Shown here: positions 39,787 through 51,204 of the stretch, in pieces
Layout of the letters: the number at the start of each line of letters is the position of its first letter
How positions within the stretch are numbered: position 1 is the stretch's first letter
DNA from: Macrobrachium rosenbergii
Lineage: Eukaryota > Arthropoda > Malacostraca > Decapoda > Palaemonidae
Reading direction: 5' to 3'
NCBI RefSeq assembly: GCF_040412425.1
Contig: NC_089741.1
Coordinates: 43,001,038 to 43,065,037, forward strand
Length of the DNA stretch: 64,000 bases
The notes under the pieces: generated by a model
Database searches by the model: none
Seen by the model: the letters and a program-made list of their open reading frames with translations, nothing else
Told to the model about the DNA's origin: nothing
Position numbers and translations under genes: made by a program

Positions 39787-40387
39787 TATTTTTATTGTTT
39801 ATGAATTTACTATTCTCCCTTTATATTGAATTCTTACTGCTACCACGTCACATACTATATATGAGTTGACTTGATAACTGAATGGGTGTGTTTTTTTCCC
39901 TCTTCAGTCACTTATTGTACAGGAAGAAGTTTGGGTATATATCAAGCCATTCTTGAAATGATAATTCATTGACTGGCAATTATAGTCATCTTGGCCCATC
40001 CAAACATTTTATTGATGAATTGTTGTTGATGGCTTTCTTCAGCATCTGACCAGAAAATCCCAGATTTTGGGAGGGCTCATTTTGAATGCATAAACGGAAA
40101 AAATCTTCGTACAGACTTGCAGGTGACAGAAAAAAAAAGAACATTCACTTTTCATGAATGGTGCCAGCTATATTTTTCATGAGGGTTGAAAATACAGGAA
40201 CGCTGGTGGTGAATGCCTCGAGTCCTTGGATAGTTGAGGAAAATCGCTAAATTTTCTTCCAGGGAAACCTTGATTTTTGTGTAGTGATTTACTTATTCTG
40301 AACCAGAAGTTTTGATTGTGATATAAGGTAAGAATAGGGGAATACAGTATATATAGATATATATACATACATACATACATACATGCT

Positions 40388-41037
<650 letters not shown>

Positions 41038-41060
41038 GTATGTATATATTTATATATATA

Positions 41061-42214
41061 ACAGTCTCCAAACATCTTCCTCTTGACTGATATAAAAATT
41101 CGCCCTATTCTGGGTATGACTAATCATTTTGAAAGGCTATACTGCTATTACTGACATGTTTCACTTTATTGCACATTCCTGACCACATTATGTAAAACCT
41201 AACCTTCCAAGTGTTTCTCCATTACCATATAATTTCAAGATATGTTCAAGTAAATGCTATACGGGAGTGTGATGACAAGGCATCCACTGATATTGCTGGT
41301 ATTCAAGATTTATTTTCAGGAAAAGTGGCCAGTAGGTCATTAAAGTATAGGGTAGGCGATGCCTATATGCAGTGTTGCCGCAACAAGCTGGCAGTGGACT
41401 GTGTTAACACTGTTCTTTTTTGTTTGTTTGATTGAGCTTATTGTTTCCCATACCTTATTTTACTAAAATTATTATGATAATTAGGCTCTTTTACGAGGAA
41501 AGCAATATTTTACGAGCGATGATGTGGTCAGGATATAAATAGCTTTTCGTAGTTTATTCTCGCTTTTCTGGACTCCTTGGACAATTAACTTATCAATGTA
41601 AACATTAGTTACCATGGCAACTATAGTACACAGGTTTCTCCCGTTCTTGGAAAAAAATAACAGTGGCCGTTTATCTGTGAGAGTTCACTGTTAGTTTCCT
41701 ATTATATCAATGAAATTTGCAATGTGCAAAAATTACAAATGATGAAAAAGAGGTCACATAATATTATGTGTATAAGGTGAGACTGCCATGGACAGAAAGG
41801 GAGATTCGAAAGAGGAAGACACATAAGTGATAAAAGGAACAGTAAGAAGGGAAGAGAGAGTGAGAAACGAAATTGAAATGAAGAGGAACAACAAAATAAT
41901 ATCCAGTAAAAAAAAACAAGTTTTTGTGTGAGAGACGTGAGCGAAATAAAAAAAAAAACAATTTGGAGATCTACTTAAGAAGGTCCTTATATTTCGTTGT
42001 CAAGTTTTTCAAGAAGCAGAGACCAACGGACAGGCAGCCCATTGTCCCTTATTAGCCTCATTCCGAAGAACCGAAGATAAGTGACGTGTGACAGGTAAGC
42101 TGTTTAATTTTATGATAACCCTCTTATGCACTAAGTTTAGTTATGCAGCACATGCTTGCGTATGTTGAGTCCCTAGTTTTCTGTCGAGGTCCAAATCTTC
42201 CTGGTTTCGAATTC
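41061..42214. other. Intergenic, no exon recognised
   Basis: Unique AT-rich sequence downstream of TACO1. It contains the first of four X-box-like palindromes (41,608). Open frames of 65-75 codons show no known motif. Confidence 0.5.
41608..41621. promoter_or_regulatory. X-box-like palindrome 1
   Basis: GTTACCATGGCAAC, one mismatch from the symmetric RFX-factor site GTTGCCATGGCAAC. It is preceded by GTAAACATTA, as is site 2. The motif is seen directly. Binding is inference. Confidence 0.4.
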
Positions 42215-42530
42215 CCTTAGGGAGGTAGTGCCGTCAGTACACCTCATGCTGTGCACTGTAGGCATTACTTAAGGTTCTTTGCAGCGTGCCTCTGGCCCCT
42301 AGCTGCAACCCCTTTCATTCCTTTTGCTGAACCTCCTTTCATATTCTCTTTGTCCCATCTTACTTTCAACCCTCTCCTAACAATTGATTCAGAGTGCAAC
42401 TGCGAGGTTTTCCTCCTGTTGCACCTTTCAAACTTTTACTGTCAATTTCCGTTTCAGCGCTGAATGGCCTTAGTTGCCCCAGTGCTTGGCATGTAGGCCT
42501 AAAATCTATAAATCAATCAATCAATGATGA
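42215..42530 (+). mobile_element. SINE-like family A, copy 4
   Basis: The best-preserved plus-strand copy. TAGGGAGGTAGTGCCGTCAG, ACCTCATGCTGTGCACTGTA, TTAAGGTTCTTTGCAGCG, CAACCCTCTCCTAACAATTG, TTTCAGCGCTGAATGGCCTT and GGCCTAAAATCTATAAATCA, then an (AATC) run. Confidence 0.75.
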
Positions 42531-43128
42531 TTTTCCAAGATGGCCGTTAAGTTAGAAAATAAGAATCTGATCATGAATTAAGTATTACCGAACTTGCTCT
42601 GTCACGGATATGGTAATGGCATTAACAGGTAAGTGTTCGTTTGGCAGTGCCGTTTACCTTGAGTTCATTATGTGATGTAAAAAAAAAATACATCTTGTAG
42701 AAAGGTTCAAAGATGGCAAACAACAAAGCACAAAACCCAGATGATCCTCATATGCAATGTTTTTTCATTTGGTGATGGGCTGATTTTTCCGTGCATAGTA
42801 CAGAAAAGTAATAGGTAATTTAACAGGTGTTTTAAAGATAAGCGTTCTATTTTTCATGTCTACAGAGCGTAAAAAACTACGTCATGCAGACGAACCCTTG
42901 TGCATTGTAGCCAAAAGCAGGTAACCAGATTTCAGATTACTTATCCTTTTAACCTAGGCAGACCATTCTACTCTTCTACACTTTTCATTTATTTCTTTAA
43001 CGGCTAAAGTACACAGCTATTCTGTAAATGCTGATGCGCTGAAACTGGCGCTATTAAGAAATACTAAATAGATTTTCATGCAATATCATGCTTTACTTTA
43101 AGGTCCTTGGTCTGGTAAGTAAACATTA

Positions 43129-43142
43129 GTTGCCATGGCAAC
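43129..43142. promoter_or_regulatory. X-box-like palindrome 2 (perfect)
   Basis: GTTGCCATGGCAAC is a perfect 14-bp palindrome and matches the symmetric RFX X-box. It is preceded by GTAAACATTA, as at site 1. Confidence 0.45.
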
Positions 43143-44250
43143 GGGATTTTCATTTCCAATTTTTTTTTTTTTTTTTTACAGAGAATCGTCTTTTAAACTC
43201 TTTTTTTCGTTGAATAGGCCTTGTATTATCTAAGCTTTATTGGAGTTTCATAGCCCAAAAGGATATTCTCAGCAAACTTTAAATCATCGCCCTCACTCTC
43301 ATCATGATCGATTAAATTTTTTTAAAATTTACATTGTGCAGTATTTGAATTTTAGTTTCTTTAATTTGAAATTACGACTGGTCTGCTACTTCTGAAATAA
43401 TGCTGTATCATATACAAGAAGCGTTTCGCTTACTTCAGGTAACAATTTCATTATTAGAACCGGAATGAAAAGTCACTTTACATTAATATTTAGTATGATA
43501 ATGATGTACTTTTTTTTAAGTGTGATTGAATATTCTAAGAAGTGAATTACGGCCACCCTGAAAACACTAATGACAAAAATTGTTCGTTTTAATGATCATA
43601 AAGTCTATTCTAGCTCTCAGATCTCTTTTCACTTCGGAATTGCTTTGGATTGAAATGACATTCAAGCCAGGTGACGTGGAATCAGACATTAAATTTTGTT
43701 TATCTAGAATCGTACCCACGGATCATAAAGTAGCGTTTTGGAAGTTATACGAAAAACCGTATATATTTGAAGTTAATTAGCTATTATAAATAATGTTTTA
43801 TGGAAGAAGGGGGAAGGGGTTCACAATTAGAAAAACAAAGTTATCACAAAGACCCTGCATAATTTAAAGAATGCTAATTAATTAAAGTGCAATCTTTGTT
43901 AGCGAATATACCATTATGATTTGGTAATAATGCGCATTTTCCTTGAAGCGTTTAAAGAAATAACCGTTTACTCTTCTCTGACAACAAATCCTCGGTGAAT
44001 ATATTAGAAGAGTAACTTATTTAACAATACTTCTGTGTGATCTTCATTTGAATTTGCTTTGCGTTCAGGTGATAACAGGCTTTCCATATGACCGTGCAGA
44101 TTTGTTTAAAATACAGTCAGAATTTTGTAGGGAAGTGACACAGAGCAATAATTTACCGGATCTTTAGTCACCAATTATAGTTGAGGGGCATGACATCATC
44201 TACAGCCAATGAAAACAGTAGATTGATGTTTTATGAATGAAACCTTAACG

Positions 44251-44264
44251 GTTACCATGGAAAC
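44251..44264. promoter_or_regulatory. X-box-like palindrome 3
   Basis: GTTACCATGGAAAC, two mismatches from the symmetric site, with spacing and half-sites kept. Confidence 0.35.
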
Positions 44265-45389
44265 TATTACGCTTTTGTAGTAAAATATACTCCATGGATC
44301 CTAAAGGTCTTATACCTCTACTGAAAGCCCATTTAAATTTTAGCTATTTTACTTCTTATTAATTATATTTTTCAGCAAATTAGCATTGATCTTTAGGTGT
44401 GAAATCATTATGGAATGTTTCGTGGGAGTTTTAGGGATAGCTGGTTATGTGAATAAAACATTTCCTAGGGAATAAAAAGACCTGTAATTTGGCTACAATG
44501 TTTAAGGCCATCGTCTGCATCGTTGTTCTATTTTATCAAGTAAAAATGCATTAATTAATATCAAATATTCTAGTATTTTATGGTGCTATTGATAATAAGT
44601 TAAAGATACTATATAATCCATGAGATACGCTCGGAATAATTGGTAATAAAATTAGTAAATAAAACATGCTAGTCTAGGAGTAAACATTATAAGACCCTAA
44701 GAACACCAAACGTTATTGAGGATGATAATGTCATCGACGACTAATGATTACTACAGAATTAACTTCAAGAAAATGCATTTCATAGACAGGACCGCTACCC
44801 TTTCAAATGATGTTTACATTTTGTAAGACAGAGTCATGAATTGAGAGTATGCTTTGAAAAACTATTTACACATCACTTGATTCACGTCTCATAATTATTT
44901 TCCAGTAAGTTACTTGATAGCTATGCATTTTTTTTGAAAAAAAAACCTATATAGTTTGTTAACGCATTTGCATCACCTTCAGTTTCTGGAATGCAACGGC
45001 AAAATTGACGAAGGTTAGTACATGTAACATCATAAGACATTGTTGTATTCATTTACTTCAGTAACTCGATATTGGAGTTTGGTACTGAAAAAGGCACTCA
45101 TAGGAGTGGTTGTGGTATTAAAGTAAAAATTTACCGAAACTAAAATAGTTAAACAGACAAAAACGAAAAGTTTTTGGGCTTTTACAATATATTAATAATT
45201 CGAGAAGTTAAGAGGGCATTGTAGCTATTACAGTTGCATATAATACGGGTACAGTTCTGAGAGAGAAAAAAAAGCAAAGCAAGGTGTGCAATTATAAACG
45301 ATATGAACCAATGTTTAGAAGAATCCTCAGTACTACTACTACATCTCAAAAGCTCCCTTTTGCTAAATTGGCCATTGTAGTTTATTTTG

Positions 45390-45403
45390 GTTGCCTAGGC
45401 GAC
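45390..45403. promoter_or_regulatory. X-box-like palindrome 4
   Basis: GTTGCCTAGGCGAC, with half-sites GTTGCC and GGCGAC around TA, the standard two-base X-box spacer. It is about 2.5 kb upstream of the first visible FXN exon. Confidence 0.4.
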
Positions 45404-46189
45404 GGCTACAAACATTATGTTTGGAGTTTTTGGTGCACCCAGGTGAGATATAAGGCAATGTTCCGTGTTGTAAGTCTTTCAAGGCATTATCCAGTGGAAT
45501 TTCTAAAAATTAGGACAGATTATTCGGTGATTTTGCATAGCCCCTGGACCTATTGACACGTTCGCTTCGGCTGCGTGTAATGTCGTAAACTCCAAGATGG
45601 TCATTTTTGATAATTTCAGAATTTCCCCGGGCCAGGTTATTCTAAATCTTGGTGGCCTTTCCTGCCGCCCATAAAAGCACCTACTTGGTGCCGGAAGAAG
45701 TCTTTGAAGTTTTGGTAGAAACTGGAGCTGAAGACTACTGCTGTGCCCCTCTTGTTTATCAACTAAACCGTTGGTGATTTACGTAAAACCATAAACAAAA
45801 GACTGTAAATATCATTTAACAGAAAAAGAAAACACAAACTAAATATTCCTGTCGTCGACTAGCTGTTACCAGGCTGCGGTAGTAGTCTTCAGTGCAGTGT
45901 AGGCTAGTACAGTAATTATACACTGGACAGCCAAATGCCTCCCGATTGATATAGCCATGTCATTTTGATAGGCTGAAGGCTATTAGCCTTACTTATAGCC
46001 CACAACTTTGCCTTTAAGGGTCATTGCTAATTTTCTGTAAGGGTTAGGGTGCGTCCACACTAGGCTGTTCGGCTGCATCTGGCACACGGAGTTGTCATAG
46101 TCTTCCTCCCATACAGAGGGTGGCAGGTGGATGGGCTAAATGTGGTAAAAGTTCGTTTCTGGTCTGAACTCCAATTCCACATGAGGGCT

Positions 46190-46246
46190 AGTACTAAACG
46201 TGGCGAAACAGTGATTCATCCTCGCTGTTTCACTGTGTTTAGTACT
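46190..46246. repeat. 22-bp inverted repeat upstream of FXN
   Basis: AGTACTAAAC...GAAACAG pairs with CTGTTTC...GTTTAGTACT across a 13-base loop. GTTTAGTACTAG recurs at about 46,279. Confidence 0.6.
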
Positions 46247-47858
46247 CGCCCCGGGGATCAAATGTATTTTGCCATGTTTAGTACTAGTCCCTCGGGAATC
46301 AAATTCCCTTCAAATGTCCCTAAGTGTTTCACAAAATTGAAACTTAGAAAAAATCCTCAATTATTTACATATATTTTATTTTTTATTGTGATAAATACTA
46401 GTTTGCAAGAATTATGTATATATATAGCATATTTTTTAAATTTTTTATGAAGATTCGTAAGATGTAATAAGAAATTGAGTAGGGATGTTCGGACTGGAAA
46501 TGAACATTATCCCAAAATGTTTGCCAGCAATCACAAACAAGCATAGTGTTTGTGTCTGTTATTAGCAAAATTGTTTGATGGCACGGGCATAAAGCAATGA
46601 GACTGTCTACGCTTTGTCTACCGAGCAATATTAGTATGGGCCTGACTTACAGATCTGGTACCACTGCAAAAATGACTTTGACATTCATTTCCATGAGAAA
46701 TGCTTGGTTGACCCATTACGTTCTCCATGTGTAACATTACCGGGAGACACAGTTGATTAGTTTTTTGGAACTGGTTTATAGAGCTGCATCCTAATCTAAC
46801 CTTCCCAAGGGTACCATGTCCTTTCTGACTGGGGTGCTATCTCACTATAACCCACCGGCATAAGCTAGCCTGCGTGGCGTAAATCAGGGAGGGAAAAACA
46901 GGGATGGATGCCAGCACAGCCTAACTGTATCCTACCTGATTTTGGAGATTCTCTCCTCTCCCTGAACTTGTCCTTACCCTAACCCAACCTGACTTAGGAC
47001 AGCTTAAGTAGTGAAGGGATGCTTTTTAACTTAAACTAATTATTTGTTGCCTTTTTTATGGGTGGCCCTTTAATCCCCAGGCTAACCTGAACCTGAAACT
47101 ATTTTTCAGTGTTGTCTGCCATTGTTGTTAGGTATGGATGAAATGAATGGGTTAACTAAACTTTTGCAATGGGAATGAATGTCAAATTTGTAAAAAGCAT
47201 AACTGAAGCTGTTTGAAATTTGCCATTTAGTCACACATTTCCTAAGTAGTTTCCATTTTTCAACAGTAAGGCCACTTCACTAACTGCATAAGCACCAAGG
47301 TGTCTAAAATATTGTAACAAAGCAGTGTTAGTGTTGATCTTAAATCCCAAAATAGTACCTCATGATGCATTGGGACAAAGAAATTACTCAAAGGTGGTAT
47401 GGCCATGGCTAAACAAACCTTAAATTCTACAAAACTGACATGATAGTGGACAAAAAGAAAAGGAATTGCATCACTGGTTGTGTCATCAAAACTTTATTAA
47501 AGCATAACTGTTATTACAAAAAAGATGCCAGATGGCACTAAATTATCTATCTAATATTTGCCCAAAGATCAGAATGGCAATACATTGTTTTCCAAGAAAA
47601 TTACTTGCTTATGTTTTGCAAACATAACCAAGCCTGTTAGAAAAATTAGGCCAAGTGTTTTGAATTTATGAATGGGAATATCTGGTGTAATAAATAACCA
47701 ATTATCCAAAAGACAAGTTTCTTAAAAGTGAAGCATAGGCAGTTTATTACTTAGCAGTTAAATATTTTATTAAGTTCTGGTCTTGGCCCATTTATTTATA
47801 GATGTGCAGCGTGTGAATGATTGCCGTTAATATTTCTCACTTTATTTTTCCATTTCAG

Positions 47859-50353
47859 GATGTATGGGTCTTATGCAAGATTTAACCGGATGTGCATGAA
47901 GCAGATTGCCAGTTTTCAGCGTTGTCACCCAAATCCTCAGATAAGGAAACCAGGGCAAAAAGCAGTGGTTCATCCTGTCTTTTATCAAATCCTTGTAATT
48001 TTGCACCAAGCAAGCAGTTCTGTAATAGGTTAGTTAAGAAAATCTTTGCATAGTATTATAATTTTATATACATGTGCTTTTAAAAATTAAAATCAGGAGT
48101 TAATTCCTTGTATGCTCCTACCCTCTAAAGTTTGATCACCCTGCTTTGATATGCATGTTTGTACAAAATGTTTAGTATGCAAAATGCAAGGTTGTCTGAT
48201 ACCAGAGACAAAACCCATTTTAGTCTCCCTCAGTGTGCTGCATCTTCTTAGATGTTGGCAATCATGGATATGTACTCACTTCAGAGGTCTTTCACTTTTC
48301 CCTCTCAGTACTTGCCAAGTGTCAGCCTCTTCTGATTTTAGCAATACAGTATATGGTTAATGAAGCAAAAAAAGACTATCTAAAGACAGTGAGACCTCTG
48401 AGGGTTAACCTCTTTCTAATACTGTCGGTGTTTTGGAATTATTAGATGATCTGTGGTGTGTATGATATTGAACAGATGAACTCTTGTTGGCTGTGTCAAG
48501 AACCTGTGGTTGAGCTAATGGTGAATTCAGCCTTTTAGCAGGTTTGAGAATTTGGAACTGCATGGAACTTCACTCTGTAGGGCTAGGATGTTAATAATGC
48601 CTGGTTGAGTGGAGTTGTCTGATCATACTCACTTTGTAGTGATAACAGGAAACAGATGACTCATTGTATAATGCCATCCCTTCTTTTGTTCTGGACAAAC
48701 AAATTAACTGCAAGGTAATATGTAGCAAGGACAACACAACAGGGACATCTCACAGACTGCAGGACTGATTGTCTAATGCTTTCCCAGAAAGTGCTCTGAG
48801 ACCAACCATTGACATATGTTCACAGAGTCGCTTGAAATGGAGGTTGAGCATCATATGATTATGTATTAGACTGTTTAAATGTGAACAGTATTCATAATGC
48901 CTTTAATCTGAAGTAAAAGTTTCTTTGAGGAAACTCAAATAACCATTATTTGCTCTCATTAAGAGGTTGATTAGGCTGTAGCTAGATTAGTAACATTTGC
49001 ATTCCAGTACTGAGGGTTTGATTGATATGTATAATTGAGAAAGATCCCCCTTGTGTTTGGGAGGCAGTTGAGCTGAGTTTTATGTATGATACTATGATAT
49101 TTTGTTTATTTCAGTGTCACACATTGTAGTATAAACTAAAGAACTATTGCAGTGGGACATTATTTCCCAACAGCTCAAGTTTTTGCACTGTTAATGTTAT
49201 TGTTTTTCAGTGTAACACTTGACGACATAAACTACGAGCACATCAGTGATGAAACTTTGGAGAATTTGACAGAATATCTTGAGGAACTGGTTGAAACTGA
49301 GGATAATCTTGTAGATGCAGATGTGTTGTATTCTGTAAGTATCCCAGTTGTTGAATGAAAATATATTTATAGTACTTTATTTACAGTCAAGATAAGCATG
49401 GTCTGATTAAAAAAAAATCTGTTAGGCTTCATATCCTTAACTCTCAAAATGTGGAAATTAACCAAGCAGGGGATTATATATAAAGACAATTGAATATGAA
49501 AGCCCTTGAGATATTAAAAGATACATTACCAACGTTGGTTTTTCTGTTGGTTTAAGGCTTCTAACGAGCTACCATCATCATCTCCCTCTTAAGCAGTGAT
49601 TCAGGTCAAGTAAAATAAATTAATGTAAGATATCCTTGCATATGAAAAAATCGCTTTGTAAATTGTGTAAGAGGTGTGTTTTGCGTGATATATGGTACAT
49701 GATTATGGTTAGGAATAGTTATGAAAGCAGTTTATAATTTGGAAAAAACTGCCATTTGGCTATGCTGTAACTTTTTTTTTTTTTGCACTGAATGGATTTT
49801 GTTTTATGTCTTAATTTTTTTGTGTTTAAAAAGAAGTTTTGATGATACCCAGTACATTTTAAAGAATTGGTGTAGTTTTTTTTTAGGTCATCAGTCGACA
49901 CCTTAGAATTTTAATTGCACAGCAATAAGAACCTATCAGTAGCAGTTGAATGAAATGGAACATATGAAAAGATAATGTCACAAAAATCAGTACATTTTGC
50001 AGGTAACATAAACTTTGTCAGCGTTTGTAGATTATTTGAATTTTCTACATTAATTTCATTAAAAAAAGTGAAAGTTACTTATATTTATATTCTTTTCTTT
50101 TTTACAGACTGGTGTTTTAACCCTAAACCTTGGTGAAGTTGGTACATACGTAATTAACAAGCAGTCCCCTAATAAACAGATATGGTTTTCTTCCCCATTT
50201 AGTGGCCCAAAAAGATATGATTATATTGATGGTGTATGGATCTATAAGCATGATGGCATTTCCTTGCACGATTGTCTGAGTGATGAGTTATCAGAAGTGT
50301 TTAAAAGGAAAATAGATTTGTCTTTTCTACCATATGGGAGTAGAGAGAATTAA
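47859..50353 (+). CDS. FXN: Frataxin, mitochondrial
   Basis: Mitochondrial matrix protein that stimulates iron-sulphur cluster synthesis on the NFS1-ISCU complex. Visible coding exons are 47,860 to about 48,032, 49,211-49,334 and 50,108-50,353, giving about 180 residues (human about 210). The first exon ([19 protein letters not shown]) is basic and lacks acidic residues, like a presequence. The second carries the acidic first helix ([24 protein letters not shown]). The third carries the sheet and the family signature [20 protein letters not shown], then [14 protein letters not shown] and [14 protein letters not shown]. The best-looking donor AG/GTTAGT after 48,028 would break the frame to exon 2. 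TA/GTTAAG after 48,032 keeps it, otherwise a small exon is missing. An acceptor (CATTTCAG) directly before the ATG implies an upstream exon. Domain identity is secure. The N-terminus is not. Confidence 0.92.
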
Positions 50354-50488
50354 TTGTTAACCTTTGTTGTCATTGTTAGACTTGGAAGTGGTGACAGGGT
50401 TAACAACATATAACAATAGGGGTGTGATTCTCAAGGACTATAAGAAGTGTAAATAGGTTTTTTTATTGTACATAAATTCTACTTTGAA
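50354..50488 (+). promoter_or_regulatory. 135-bp gap between the FXN stop and the next ATG
   Basis: No AATAAA is seen. CATAAA at 50,471 is the nearest variant. The stretch must act as FXN 3' UTR and as 5' UTR or promoter of the next gene, unless FXN transcripts run on. The next AATAAA is at 51,168, inside intron 1 of the following gene. Confidence 0.5.
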
Positions 50489-51170
50489 ATGGCGGGTGGT
50501 GATGTTAGTAAATTAGTTGGAGCTGTGAAGGATGCCCTTCATGGTGAATGGGCTGAATTCAAGAAATCTGGCCTGATTAAAGACAAGCCTGTTTGTTTAT
50601 ATGCAATTGGAGGACAGAGAGATACCCCAGTCTCTTCTCTGGAAAGTGTTAGCAAGGGTGTTTGTGAGTGGGAAGAGTGTCTCAAGCAAACTGTCGATCC
50701 AAAAGTCGATAAGACGAGGGGTGTTCTACCCAGTGAGGTGATGGTGGGAGCTGAGGGACAGATTTCACTCTACCCAGTTCGCCGTCATATTCCTGTGGAA
50801 GTTCCAGCTTCTACCCCCGGGAGTACAATATCATCCGCTTCAAGAGCTAAAGAGGTCAAAACTCCGCCAGCTGTGCCGTTGGTCAGAGGCAAAGTCTTGT
50901 CGCCTAAAACTGTCCTTATGAATGCTTTTGAACAGTCTGCAAACTACATGTTAGATCACGTGAAACGGGTGAGTGAAAATGCCTTCATCGCTGGGAACAA
51001 CAAAATATTGTTTATGTGTCTTGCGTCAGCAGCTATAGTGAGAAGTCGACTTAATGTGTACAAGGATATTCTCAAACAGCCAACATCCAAGTAAGTACTT
51101 ACCATATTGCCGTGTATGTACCATAATATTTATTTTCATACTAGCTGACCAACTCTGAATGACAACCAAT

Positions 51171-51204
<34 letters not shown>

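Larger units (their letters stand above)
42531..47858. other. Intergenic region between TACO1 and FXN, no coding exon recognised
   Basis: 5.3 kb with few repeats: a poly(T) run at about 43,160-43,178, three X-box-like sites, and an inverted repeat at 46,190-46,246. FXN upstream exons and promoter are expected somewhere here because its first visible coding exon opens behind a splice acceptor. The GC-richer patch at about 45,550-46,300 is a candidate, without direct proof. Confidence 0.45.
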
